This document shows, piece by piece, positions 17,424 through 26,237 of a stretch of 52,406 nucleotides of DNA. A model generated the notes under the pieces. That model did not search any database, had not been told where the DNA came from, and saw only the letters and a list, made by a program, of their open reading frames with translations. Origin of the DNA: JAWUVP01 sp034112285. GTDB lineage: Bacteria; Pseudomonadota; Gammaproteobacteria; JABDGN01. Each line of letters starts with the position of its first letter. Position 1 is the stretch's first letter. The translations under genes and the position numbers were made by a program. The DNA is taken from contig JAWUVP010000029.1 of NCBI GenBank assembly GCA_034112285.1, positions 1 to 52,406 on the forward strand. Direction: 5' to 3'.

Positions 17424-20400
17424 TTACGATTTTTTGGCAAGATCCGTGAGCACCGGTTTTTGCCAGCTACCACCAATGTGATAATGATAAGCCACTACTT
17501 TTTCAATACCACTGCGAGCCAGTTTGCTCACCGCCCAAGTGGCCACACCCACTAAAGGGCCGCCAGCAATGGCGGCAATAACCGGCAAGCTAGATGTGAC
17601 GTAGGGGCTAATTTGCAGGTTAATATCGTAGATTTTTTTCACCAAACCCACCTCACCTTTCACAAATATTTCTGCCGCCGGGCCATCTAGATATAAGTTT
17701 TGCGTATAAACGCTGCCATTAGTCAAGGTTAAATCACCGGTCAAGGTGTTGTAAGCAAATCCTTGTGAATCATCAAAATTTAAAGTCAGCTTACTGAAAA
17801 TACTTTGTATGCTCAGTACATTAATCAACTTGGCTAAACCCAGCTTTTGTTCAGCCGAGCCGCCCAAACCTGTGATGGCGCCACTATTTAAATTCAGCTT
17901 AACGGTGCCCTGTAATTGGTTGCTTTGAAACTGACCTGGGTTCCCCGGCCAAGACAAATTAAACTGCGCATCACCTTTGGTATTTTTAATATGTTTTGTC
18001 ACACCTTGTGCGCTGAGTAAATCACCTAAATCACTGGTATCAATTTGGCCGGAAAGATTGGTCATTTCACCTTGCTTGGTCGCTAACCATTGCCCGGTGG
18101 TGGTTAAATTATATTGCGGATTATTTATCGTTAAGCGTTTAATGTTAATGCCATGCGTAATCGCTTGTAGCGCTAGGCTCACTTTACCAAACTCAGTTTT
18201 ATTATAAGAAAAATCATTCGCCGTCAGTGCTAAAGGCACCAGCTCACTTGGCTTTAATTCATTTTTCACTTTATTAATAGACTTTTTTGCGTACCAATGC
18301 AAATAATTGAACTCACCACTTATCGCCTGCTTTTGATAATCAAAAGGAATAGTTAGCCGCCCTTGTATTCTATCACTATCAATATTTAGCAGCCAACTTT
18401 TCGCTTGCAACACAAGGAGCAGGTGAGCAGCAGTTAAGTTTTGCTGTAAGCCCTGAAGCTGTTGTATGTTGACATCAATTTGTTTAACAATACTTGACCC
18501 GGCCGGCGATGCGCCCTTGCGCTGCTTTTGCTTAAGATAAGTATTATAGAAATCTTGCCAATTCACCCAGGAAAAGCTGCTCAGGTTTCCTGACAAATAA
18601 ACGCCTGGTTGCTTTTGTAAGATATAGCCGCCGTCTCCTAAATGAATTTTTGCTCTTGAAAACTCAACTTTATTATTTTTTTTATCAAAAGCCAAAATCG
18701 CACCGGCCAAATCATCATAAGTGAAACGAATCAATGGTGGCTTGTCTGGGTTAAGATAAGCATCAACTTGAAATGGATGTGGTTGGTTCGCGGCCTTAAA
18801 AAAGGGCTTAGGTAAATCCAAGCTAACACCTTGCATGTTAGATTTAATCACTAAGTGCGTGTTGCCATTGGCTGCAATGTTTATGGTCGAGACAGCTTGC
18901 GCCGTACCGTTAATAAAATTTAAATTTTGCAATTGAAAATAATGTTTAACATCGCGTAAGTCAAAACGGTTCGTTAAACTCACTTGGGTATAGCGCTGCT
19001 TATTAAGCTCTTGTGTTGACAGCTTTATTTTCACCGGCCGATTAAATAAATTGGCCGATAACAAATGACTGCCCAAGCTTGTGTTGGTGAAATGTAAGTT
19101 ACCGTTCAATTTGGTGAAATTTAAGCGCCAAAGAGGTAGCTTTAAATTTACTGCATCAAAACCTACATCACCCACAACTTGCGTGGCCTTATGCGCAAAG
19201 GGGATAGTTAACTGCAAGTGCAAGCGAGCCTGGCCGTGTGGATCTAACGGGGCTATTTTCTTGCCGACGCTGTCTTTTAATGGGCTAGCTTTTGTTAACA
19301 ACAACATCGTATGTTGCAAATTTGTAAGGTGTAGATGTGCATCAATATGTAACGCGACATAGGGCTTTTGATTAAAGCTTGGAATGCTTGCAGTCAAGCT
19401 TTCAAGCGGTTGATTAAAGTACTCTCCGCTCGTGCTGGTCAACAACATATTATCTTGCGTGAAGCGCAAATCACCTGAAAGCTGCGTAAGGTCCGGCCAC
19501 TTTGGCGCAAAATGCATTTGCACGTTTGTGAGCTGATTATCAATGATAAATTGACCTTGGTAATTTGTGTAGGGGATGTCCTTCAATTTGCCAAAGATAA
19601 TCATTTTACCTGTGGCGCTTTGACCAGCAATAATTGCCTTGGTGAGCCATTTCACTAAATTAGGCTGCATAACTTTTACAGGAAAGTAACGGTTCATTTC
19701 TTGCAGATTTGAAAATCCATATTGGGATAGTAAAGCAATCCTAGATTGCCCCGCCTTATGGCTAAGCCATAAACTCATGGCCGCGTTAACATTGCCATTA
19801 GGTAAGTTGGCCGTTAATTGCGTTACTCGCACACGCGTGCCCAGTGGCTGTTGCTGCCATTGCACTTGGGTTTGCAAATTTTCCAACGCAATGTTTTGCG
19901 AAAATAATTTCGGCATACTTAAGCTAGACTGCGGGCTGTTCATTAGCAACTCGCCGGCTTGGTCATCTACATTGAGGCTAGCATTTACCTGCGAGAGCCC
20001 CGGCAGCATGTGCCAAGCATGCATATTGAAAGCTTTAACTTGTGCGGTAGCATGATAATGGGTTTTTTGTGGTGTAGTCACTACGCGTAAATTCAAATTT
20101 TGTAATTTACCGCCAATGGCCAAAACGTTAAATTTATCTCGCAAGCTCGCTGGAATAAAATCAGCTTGCCCAAGTAAAGGTTGCAAATCGCTCAGTGCAG
20201 CATAATCAAGCTGGGCCTGCCATGATGTTTTTTGCCCCGCTATAATTGAGCGCGTGAGTTGTAAGTTGTCGGTAGGCCAATTGTGATGATTAACCGTTAA
20301 ATCAATATCTTGGGCCAATAAATTTTGCTGCGTATCCCCCAAGCCTGTTAGTTGCAGCTTAGTGCTTAATTGATCAATTAATAGCGGAGCCCCATTGGCA

Positions 20401-21275
20401 TTGGCTTGCAATTTAACATTGGCAACATTTAAACTTGCTTGTAAATTTTGACTATGATCTTGCTGCCAATCGCCCCACAGTTGAAAATTAAAATCTCCTT
20501 GCTCACAAGCAAAGCCCCATAATTTTCGACCTGCAAACCATTCACTCAGCGGAATTTTTTTGCCCTGCAAATAATAATGTCCGGTTAAGTGGGTTACATC
20601 ACTAGGCTTGCCGAATAAATCCACCGCAATGTCTACCGGCGAGCGATGCTGGCTTAAATTTGCTTGGCCGCGCAATTGATGCACGTTGCCAGCATTGGTT
20701 AGCTCTAAATCAATATCATCAAATTGATGTGTGGGGCGATTATTAGGCTCAAGTCTTAAGCTAATATTTTGCAACACTAATTGAGGCTGCAACAGTAACC
20801 AACTCACTACAGTTTGAATGCTAAAACCGTTAGCTTTTTCTTCTGCGGTTTTCAGATCAAAACCTTTTACCTGCCATTGCGCTTGCTTATCTTGTGTTAG
20901 CACCAGCTGCATACCATCAAGATACAGCCGTGCCACAATAATTTTGTGCGCCAATAGGCTTTGCCACAAGTTAACGCCCACCTCAAAGTTGTTCACCCCA
21001 AAGACCACATGCTTTGTGTCTTTGTCATAGATATCAACATTGCTTAAATCAAGCACCGGCTGAAAACCACGCCAGCTCGCTTTAATGGCACGAATTTTAA
21101 TGGGGTTATGAAGGTATTGGCTGGCAACCGCGGTAATATTAGGCTGATAATGTTTGAGAATGGGCGTTAATGCCCTAGCCAACGTAGCCAACACGGCAAA
21201 TAACACAACCAGTACGGCAAAGGTCCAGTAAATTTTGTTGGCAATGCGACCAAGAATAATCAGTACACGTTTCAC
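17424..21275 (-). CDS. yhdP: YhdP, AsmA-like phospholipid-transport protein
   Basis: Very long envelope protein of the AsmA/TamB/YhdP group, which bridges the inner and outer membranes and helps move phospholipids outward. The 1283-residue chain has one N-terminal membrane helix (about residues 15-37) and then a long run of beta-strand repeats. Its C-terminal AsmA-like region includes LGLAKLINVLSIQSIFSKLT and the YHYHIGGSWQKPVL ending common in YhdP. E. coli YhdP has a similar length. The start overlaps the mreD stop by one base, and yhdP downstream of mreD is a recurring gammaproteobacterial order (usually with rng between, absent here). Confidence 0.9.
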   Translation of the reverse strand: MKRVLIILGRIANKIYWTFAVLVVLFAVLATLARALTPILKHYQPNITAVASQYLHNPIKIRAIKASWRGFQPVLDLSNVDIYDKDTKHVVFGVNNFEVGVNLWQSLLAHKIIVARLYLDGMQLVLTQDKQAQWQVKGFDLKTAEEKANGFSIQTVVSWLLLQPQLVLQNISLRLEPNNRPTHQFDDIDLELTNAGNVHQLRGQANLSQHRSPVDIAVDLFGKPSDVTHLTGHYYLQGKKIPLSEWFAGRKLWGFACEQGDFNFQLWGDWQQDHSQNLQASLNVANVKLQANANGAPLLIDQLSTKLQLTGLGDTQQNLLAQDIDLTVNHHNWPTDNLQLTRSIIAGQKTSWQAQLDYAALSDLQPLLGQADFIPASLRDKFNVLAIGGKLQNLNLRVVTTPQKTHYHATAQVKAFNMHAWHMLPGLSQVNASLNVDDQAGELLMNSPQSSLSMPKLFSQNIALENLQTQVQWQQQPLGTRVRVTQLTANLPNGNVNAAMSLWLSHKAGQSRIALLSQYGFSNLQEMNRYFPVKVMQPNLVKWLTKAIIAGQSATGKMIIFGKLKDIPYTNYQGQFIIDNQLTNVQMHFAPKWPDLTQLSGDLRFTQDNMLLTSTSGEYFNQPLESLTASIPSFNQKPYVALHIDAHLHLTNLQHTMLLLTKASPLKDSVGKKIAPLDPHGQARLHLQLTIPFAHKATQVVGDVGFDAVNLKLPLWRLNFTKLNGNLHFTNTSLGSHLLSANLFNRPVKIKLSTQELNKQRYTQVSLTNRFDLRDVKHYFQLQNLNFINGTAQAVSTINIAANGNTHLVIKSNMQGVSLDLPKPFFKAANQPHPFQVDAYLNPDKPPLIRFTYDDLAGAILAFDKKNNKVEFSRAKIHLGDGGYILQKQPGVYLSGNLSSFSWVNWQDFYNTYLKQKQRKGASPAGSSIVKQIDVNIQQLQGLQQNLTAAHLLLVLQAKSWLLNIDSDRIQGRLTIPFDYQKQAISGEFNYLHWYAKKSINKVKNELKPSELVPLALTANDFSYNKTEFGKVSLALQAITHGINIKRLTINNPQYNLTTTGQWLATKQGEMTNLSGQIDTSDLGDLLSAQGVTKHIKNTKGDAQFNLSWPGNPGQFQSNQLQGTVKLNLNSGAITGLGGSAEQKLGLAKLINVLSIQSIFSKLTLNFDDSQGFAYNTLTGDLTLTNGSVYTQNLYLDGPAAEIFVKGEVGLVKKIYDINLQISPYVTSSLPVIAAIAGGPLVGVATWAVSKLARSGIEKVVAYHYHIGGSWQKPVLTDLAKKS

Positions 21276-21757
21276 TAATTACGGCCACGGCGTAGGTCGC
21301 GCAATAATATAAAAATCCACGGCCAAACTAAGGCGGAAGTAAACATCGCAAACCAATACAAACCAGACGCCGGTGCTTGCCCCAACATACCTTGAATTAA
21401 ATACACCGTCGCTTGGTAGAATAAACATAAAATAAAGATCACCACAGCTTGCTGCCACAGTGGGTTCAGTCGTAACTGTCTGCGTAATTTACACACCAAA
21501 TAAACACAACAACTTAACACTAAGGCATGTTCCCCCATCACACTACCTTGTAAGATGTCTAACAACAATCCTAGCAACCAAGCCCAACCAACACCCACTT
21601 GGCCATCCAACGCCATAGCCCAATAACATAACACCAGTAGTACCCATAATGGTCGAAACCAAGTAGCCCAACTAGGTAAAGGCATAATAGTAAAAACAAT
21701 CGCCAACAAAAGTGACAATATAATGGCGAAATTAGTGTGACGTGCAAGCTTACGCAT
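21275..21757 (-). CDS. mreD: Rod shape-determining protein MreD
   Basis: Inner-membrane component of the elongasome. The 160-residue product is mostly hydrophobic, with about five to six membrane helices, the motif VGVGWAWLLGLLLDILQGSV in the middle and LRDLRRGRN at the end. It overlaps the mreC 3' end by eight bases and yhdP by one, so the three are translationally linked. Identity rests on the helical pattern, length and position after mreC. Confidence 0.9.
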   Translation of the reverse strand: MRKLARHTNFAIILSLLLAIVFTIMPLPSWATWFRPLWVLLVLCYWAMALDGQVGVGWAWLLGLLLDILQGSVMGEHALVLSCCVYLVCKLRRQLRLNPLWQQAVVIFILCLFYQATVYLIQGMLGQAPASGLYWFAMFTSALVWPWIFILLRDLRRGRN

Positions 21758-22649
21758 TTAAGCTCCCGGTCATTTGTTTTCGTTGTGAGGACAGTTGCTG
21801 CAACACCGCCAGTTGCTGGCGCGCAGACTTAATTGTTTTTTGTTCCGAAGGCCACACCAATAATACCAAACGATTATTGACCAAGCGCGATGCCGGTTGC
21901 ACCGTAATGGTTAAAAAAGTTTGCGAGCTATCATGGCTAACACGCGTAATCGTCCCCACCGGATAGCCCATGGGATAACGCAAACCTAAACCCGAAGAAA
22001 TTAAATTGTCGCCCACTTTCACATCGGTGGTCATGGGCACATGCACTAACCGCAGCCCATCATAAAGCCCGTCACCATTCACAATGCCACGCAAAGTATT
22101 GCGCGTATCTTGCACTGGAATCGAGCTTTGGCTGTCGGTCAACAGCATCACACGGCTGGTTAGGTTGCTCACACTCACCACCTGCCCTACTACGCCACTG
22201 GCGTCTATCACCGGTTGGCCGACAAACACTTGATTACTCGACCCGCGGTTGATGACAATTTGTTGCAAATACGTGGCCGAATCCACGGCCAACACTTGCG
22301 CCACTAACATACGGGCAGTTTTAGTTTGTGGAGTGGAATCGAGTAAGGCGCGAAGCTGGTGATTTTCGTGTTGCAGGCTGAGCAGCTTTTCCATGCGGGC
22401 GTTGAGCAACACTTGTTCGGCGCGTAGGCTGGTATTTTCTTCAAGTAAGCGGCTATGCGTTGTCACGCTAGTGCTCACCCAGTCAACCACGTCTACCGGC
22501 CAGTTCACCACATATTGCAAAGGCGAAACAACATCGCTGAGCACCGCACGCACTTTACTCAAATAAGGCGTGTTATGATCCAGCAGCATTAACAGTAATG
22601 ACAGCAAGAGGAATAAGATAGTACGTATGCCCAGCATAGGACCACGCAT
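21750..22649 (-). CDS. mreC: Rod shape-determining protein MreC
   Basis: Periplasmic scaffold of the elongasome that contacts PBP2. The 299-residue chain has a membrane helix (about residues 7-23), a coiled-coil (LLEENTSLRAEQVLLNARME) and two beta-barrel domains, with GVVGQVVSVS, SSIPVQ and NGDGLYDGLRLVHVP typical of the family. The ATG at 22649 has no close ribosome site; AAGGAG lies 20 bases before it at 22670-22675. Five codons upstream, an in-frame ATC (22664) sits five bases after that AAGGAG and would give IRRIFMRGP, which matches the usual MreC N-terminus better. The true start may therefore be non-AUG. Confidence 0.93.
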   Translation of the reverse strand: MRGPMLGIRTILFLLLSLLLMLLDHNTPYLSKVRAVLSDVVSPLQYVVNWPVDVVDWVSTSVTTHSRLLEENTSLRAEQVLLNARMEKLLSLQHENHQLRALLDSTPQTKTARMLVAQVLAVDSATYLQQIVINRGSSNQVFVGQPVIDASGVVGQVVSVSNLTSRVMLLTDSQSSIPVQDTRNTLRGIVNGDGLYDGLRLVHVPMTTDVKVGDNLISSGLGLRYPMGYPVGTITRVSHDSSQTFLTITVQPASRLVNNRLVLLVWPSEQKTIKSARQQLAVLQQLSSQRKQMTGSLNA

Positions 22650-22669
22650 AAAAATTCGTCTGATAAGAA

Positions 22670-22675
22670 CTCCTT
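22670..22675 (-). promoter_or_regulatory. AAGGAG ribosome site pointing to a non-AUG mreC start
   Basis: A strong AAGGAG on the minus strand is spaced five bases from an ATC codon in frame with mreC but 20 bases from the first ATG. Spacing of five to nine bases is normal, so this site decides between the two starts. Confidence 0.45.
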
Positions 22676-22716
22676 AAATCATTACTTCGCTACGAATATA
22701 GTTAGCTGGAATAGTA

Positions 22717-22751
22717 CAAAAAAAATTCTCCCCGGTTAACAAGGGGAGAAT
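22717..22751 (-). terminator. Rho-independent terminator after mreB
   Basis: A perfect nine-base stem (ATTCTCCCC, 22743-22751 read in reverse, against 22725-22733) with a nine-base loop is followed on the minus strand by eight Ts (22717-22724). It would cap most mreB transcripts before mreC and so could raise MreB over MreCD. Confidence 0.85.
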
Positions 22752-22784
22752 AATAATTTCTTAAAGACACAATAAAACCAGGCT

Positions 22785-23828
22785 CTACTCAGTAGAAAGA
22801 AAGCCGCCTTTTTGTTCATCTAGCATTTCAAGGGCTTTACCACCACCGCGTGCCACACAGGTCAGCGGGTCTTCAGCCACAATAACAGGCAAGCCGGTTT
22901 CTTCGCTTAGTAAGCGGTCTAAATCTTTTAATAGCGAACCACCACCGGTTAACACCATGCCACGCTCGGCGATATCTGCCGATAGCTCTGGTGGAGCTTG
23001 TTCTAATGCGGCGCGTACTGCACCCACAATTCCGCTTAGTGGCTCTTGCAAGGCTTCTAATATTTCATTGCTATTTAAGTTAAAGCTACGCGGAATACCT
23101 TCGGCTAAATTACGGCCGCGCACTTCCATTTCTTTAACTTGCGAATCAGGAAATGCAGTACCAATGGTATGCTTAATACGTTCAGCCGTGGCTTCACCAA
23201 TTAAGCTGCCATAGTTACGACGCACATAGTTAATAATGGCTTCATCAAAGCGGTCACCACCAATACGCACCGAGGCAGCATAAACCACACCACTTAACGA
23301 AATAATGGCCACTTCAGTTGTACCACCACCCACATCTACGACCATGGAACCTTGTGCCTCTTCAACCGGCAAGCCAGCGCCAATGGCTGCGGCCATAGGT
23401 TCTTCGATTAAATAAACTTCACTGGCGCCGGCGCCCATAGCCGATTCGCGAATAGCGCGACGTTCAACCTGGGTAGAGCCACAGGGCACGCACACTAAAA
23501 CACGCGGGCTAGGACGGAAAAATCGAGTGGTATGCACTTTATGAATAAAATGTTGCAGCATCTTTTCGGTTACGTAGAAATCGGCAATTACGCCGTCTTT
23601 CATTGGACGAATAGCGCTAATGTTACCCGGCGTACGGCCTAACATATGCTTGGCTTCTGCACCCACGGCAGCCACGGTTTTATTGTTGCCAGGGCCATCA
23701 TGACGCAAGGCCACAACTGAAGGCTCATCTAAAACGATGCCTTTGTCTTTTACAAAAATCAGCGTGTTAGCTGTACCTAAATCGATGGAAATATCTTCGG
23801 AGAATAAACCGCGCAATTTTCTAAACAT
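22785..23828 (-). CDS. mreB: Rod shape-determining protein MreB
   Basis: Bacterial actin homologue that guides lateral wall synthesis. The 347-residue length is standard. Nucleotide-binding motifs of the actin fold are visible: SIDLGTANTLIFVKDKGIVL (phosphate 1), VDVGGGTTEVAIIS (phosphate 2) and LTGGGSLLKDLD (adenosine). The sequence PRVLVCVPCGSTQVERRA is diagnostic of MreB. It starts the mre cluster, and a strong terminator separates it from mreC 135 bases downstream. Confidence 0.98.
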   Translation of the reverse strand: MFRKLRGLFSEDISIDLGTANTLIFVKDKGIVLDEPSVVALRHDGPGNNKTVAAVGAEAKHMLGRTPGNISAIRPMKDGVIADFYVTEKMLQHFIHKVHTTRFFRPSPRVLVCVPCGSTQVERRAIRESAMGAGASEVYLIEEPMAAAIGAGLPVEEAQGSMVVDVGGGTTEVAIISLSGVVYAASVRIGGDRFDEAIINYVRRNYGSLIGEATAERIKHTIGTAFPDSQVKEMEVRGRNLAEGIPRSFNLNSNEILEALQEPLSGIVGAVRAALEQAPPELSADIAERGMVLTGGGSLLKDLDRLLSEETGLPVIVAEDPLTCVARGGGKALEMLDEQKGGFLSTE

Positions 23829-23907
23829 GACGTGCCTCTAGATGCGTTAAATAAAGGCATAATGTACCTGAAATATGGGCAAGAGTCGAGTTTTTCCGGC
23901 GGATATC

Positions 23908-24071
23908 TATACTCGTAGCGAAAGAAATTCCGGCATTTATGGCAACGAAATTTGTGCCAGGTAAAATCCTCTTGAGGGAGTAATATTAAATATATTGCGA
24001 GCAAAAGAGGGTTTTACCTGGTGCAAATTTATAAGCCAGAAATGCCAGAATTTCATTCTGCTACGAGTATA
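23908..24071. mobile_element. Palindromic MITE-like element, copy 1
   Basis: A 164-bp sequence that is an inverted repeat along almost its whole length. It begins TATACTCGTAGC and ends with the reverse complement (GCTACGAGTATA). The inner arms carry TTTGTGCCAGGTAAAA and TTTTACCTGGTGCAAA, and the centre reads GAGTAATATTAAATATATTG. It has no coding capacity and lies between mreB and queE. A related element is at 51685-51845. The rest of the 23829-24145 gap shows nothing else nameable. Confidence 0.8.
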
Positions 24072-24145
24072 AATAAGATTCGTCTTGCTGCAAGGCTTTT
24101 AGTGCTTAAAATATGGGCTAAGTGTGTTTTGTTTGCTCAGGATTA

Positions 24146-24787
24146 TCACACGCCAGGTTTGTCACCCCAAAGATATTTGTGCAATTGAATTTGTAAACGC
24201 ACGGGTAAGTTATCTTCAATAATCCAGTCGGCGAGTTCCCCCGGCGATTGCTGCTGATAACTGGGCGAAAACAGTACTTCACATTTACTGGCCAAGGCTC
24301 TCTCGGTTAAACATTGTTTGGCCCAATCGTAGTCGGCTCGATCGCAAATCACAAACTTAATTTGATCGTGCGCAAGAATATGCGCTAAATTTTCATAGTC
24401 GTTGCGCTCACACTCAGCAGAGGCTGGCGTTTTTAAATCGAGCACTTTAACCACTCGCGGGTCAACCGGGCTAATATCTAAAGCGCCACTGGTTTCTAAG
24501 GAGACAGTGTAACCCGCGTCGCACAGCTTGGTGAGTAACTCTGGGCAAGCTTTTTGCGCCATAGGCTCGCCACCTGTGACCGTTACGTAGCGCGGCTCAT
24601 AAGCCGCCACCTGCTGCACAATATCGTCTAACGTGTGCATGGTGCCACCTTTAAAGGCATAAGCGGTGTCACAATATGTGCAACGCAGTGGGCAGCCGGT
24701 GAGGCGCACAAACACCGTGGGTAGGCCCACGGTGTTTGTTTCACCTTGAAGCGAGTAAAAGATTTCTGTTAAGCGCAATTGACTCAT
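24146..24787 (-). CDS. queE: 7-carboxy-7-deazaguanine synthase
   Basis: Radical SAM enzyme that contracts 6-carboxytetrahydropterin to 7-carboxy-7-deazaguanine in the queuosine tRNA pathway. The 213-residue protein starts with the substrate-binding LRLTEIFYSLQGET. Its cluster motif is CPLRCTYC (Cys32, Cys36, Cys39), and VTGGEP is the SAM-contact GGE motif. Arg27 in FVRLTGC is the usual substrate contact. It sits three bases downstream of cpoB, a common neighbour of tol-pal in gammaproteobacteria. Confidence 0.96.
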   Translation of the reverse strand: MSQLRLTEIFYSLQGETNTVGLPTVFVRLTGCPLRCTYCDTAYAFKGGTMHTLDDIVQQVAAYEPRYVTVTGGEPMAQKACPELLTKLCDAGYTVSLETSGALDISPVDPRVVKVLDLKTPASAECERNDYENLAHILAHDQIKFVICDRADYDWAKQCLTERALASKCEVLFSPSYQQQSPGELADWIIEDNLPVRLQIQLHKYLWGDKPGV

Positions 24788-24790
24788 TGA

Positions 24791-25555
24791 TTAGCCACCA
24801 TTAATTAAACGAATTTTGTTTTTCGCAACACTGGCGGCAGAGGAGCCAGGGTATTGCTTAATAATATTTTTCAATAGGGTTTCGGCTTGGGCGTTGTTGT
24901 CATTATCTATAGCAATGTTAGCTAATTTTAACTGCGCGTCGGCAATGCGGGGGCTGCTAGGAAATTGCAAAATCAATTGGTGCAACACTTTTTGTGCTGG
25001 CGCATTTTTGCCCTGGGCCGTGAACACTTCGCCCTGCCAATATAGGGCATTAGGCACGTTGGTGCTTTGTGGAAATTGTTGCACGAAGCTTTGCAAGGCA
25101 CTAATGGCCCCGCCATAATCGCCGGCAGTAATTTTGGCATAAGCCGCTTGGTAGGCCGCCTGATCTTTAGGCTCGTTGCTGCTTTGCGGCATGCTGGTGT
25201 CTGGCATGGTCACTTTTTTGCCGCTAGAGAGTTTTTGAAATAGCGTGTATTGGCGCGTTTGTACCTGTTGCAACTCATGGTGCAACACTTCGTTTTGGCC
25301 TTGCAAGATTTCAATTTGTTGCTGCAATTGTTCTAAGCGTTGATTGAGCTGAATTTGCCCTTGCGCACTTACCATTTGCTCTAAACGCTCAAGACGCTCT
25401 GCCACGCTCATGCTGCTGGTGTCTACGTTAGCCGCCGTGCTGGTTTGGCTTTGCACTAGGGCGGTTTGCGAGCTGCTGTCGTTCGCATCGACCACTGGCG
25501 CTGCATGCAGCAGCGTGCAAAAACTAATTAGGGAAAGTACAAATATTTTGCGCAT
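24791..25555 (-). CDS. cpoB: Tol-Pal coordinator CpoB (YbgF)
   Basis: Periplasmic protein that links Tol-Pal constriction to peptidoglycan synthesis. The 254-residue chain has a signal peptide ending LLHA before APVVDAN, an N-terminal trimerising coiled coil (VAERLERLEQMVSAQGQIQ and the Gln-rich stretch after it) and a C-terminal TPR domain (about 130-254, with YQAAYAKITAGDYGGAISAL and ALYWQGEVFTAQGK). Its start lies inside the pal 3' end, overlapping by 32 bases, longer than the few bases typical for coupled genes. Confidence 0.93.
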   Translation of the reverse strand: MRKIFVLSLISFCTLLHAAPVVDANDSSSQTALVQSQTSTAANVDTSSMSVAERLERLEQMVSAQGQIQLNQRLEQLQQQIEILQGQNEVLHHELQQVQTRQYTLFQKLSSGKKVTMPDTSMPQSSNEPKDQAAYQAAYAKITAGDYGGAISALQSFVQQFPQSTNVPNALYWQGEVFTAQGKNAPAQKVLHQLILQFPSSPRIADAQLKLANIAIDNDNNAQAETLLKNIIKQYPGSSAASVAKNKIRLINGG

Positions 25556-26051
25556 AACTTTTAGCTACCTGTTCACATGTTGAAGAAAGACAATATAAAA
25601 TATCCACGCGGCGGTTTAAGGCATGCGCATCATCATTACTGCCACAGCCAATGGGCACTTCGGTGCCGTAACTGACTTGTTGAATTTGCTGGCTTGGCAC
25701 GCCGTTGGCGAGCAACACATCGGCCACCGCTTTGCTGCGTTTTTCACCTAGGGCTAAGTTGTAAGCACGGCTGCCACCCACATCAGTGTTGCCGGCCAGC
25801 AGCACCACTTGCTGTGGATGCGCCGCTAAATATTGCGCGTGCTCTTGTACCACGAGTAAGTATTTGGCTTGAATATTGGTTTTATTAAAATCAAAGAAAA
25901 CCGCTTGTTTTTGCAGCAATTCTTGCTTGCTCAAGCCTGCCGTATCCAGGCCAGGTTGAATGCCTAAACCAGGGCCAAACGCACCTTGATTAGCACAGCC
26001 GGCAAGTAAACCCAGGCTAAAAATAATGATAATAAAACGTATTGCGAACAT
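25524..26051 (-). CDS. pal: Peptidoglycan-associated lipoprotein Pal
   Basis: Outer-membrane lipoprotein that binds peptidoglycan and TolB. The 175-residue product has the lipobox LLAGC (Cys19) and an OmpA-type domain from about residue 48, with VFFDFNKTNI, AGNTDVGGSRAYNLALGEKR and LNRRVDILY. Usual Pal proteins end at the RRV strand. Here about 20 further residues follow (CLSSTCEQVAKSYAQNICTF), adding Cys154, Cys159 and Cys171, with Cys136 earlier. The same cysteine-bearing tail occurs in the OmpA-like protein at 30525-31727. The extra tail explains the long overlap with cpoB. Confidence 0.94.
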   Translation of the reverse strand: MFAIRFIIIIFSLGLLAGCANQGAFGPGLGIQPGLDTAGLSKQELLQKQAVFFDFNKTNIQAKYLLVVQEHAQYLAAHPQQVVLLAGNTDVGGSRAYNLALGEKRSKAVADVLLANGVPSQQIQQVSYGTEVPIGCGSNDDAHALNRRVDILYCLSSTCEQVAKSYAQNICTFPN

Positions 26052-26237
26052 TTATTTTCTCTTGTATTGAACGTATTGTGCATTTTGATATAACTGCGGC
26101 ACATTTTCATTACCATTAAGGCTGGCACTGCCGGCCGTTTTCATTTCAGCCGGCGTCAAAGCATAATCGCTAGTGGGCTGCACGGCACAACTGTTTAGCA
26201 TTAACGCACAGGCCAGTACACAAACACAACGCCACAT
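26052..26237 (-). CDS. Small lipoprotein between tolB and pal
   Basis: A 61-residue predicted lipoprotein. MWRCVCVLACALMLNSC forms a type II signal peptide with Cys17 as the lipid site; the mature part is only about 45 residues and ends QYVQYKRK. The ATG overlaps the tolB stop by one base (TAATG), and the stop directly abuts the pal ATG (TAAATG). Such tight packing argues that it is a real, co-translated gene. I do not recognise a family; a small Tol-Pal accessory lipoprotein is inference from location only. Confidence 0.72.
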   Translation of the reverse strand: MWRCVCVLACALMLNSCAVQPTSDYALTPAEMKTAGSASLNGNENVPQLYQNAQYVQYKRK

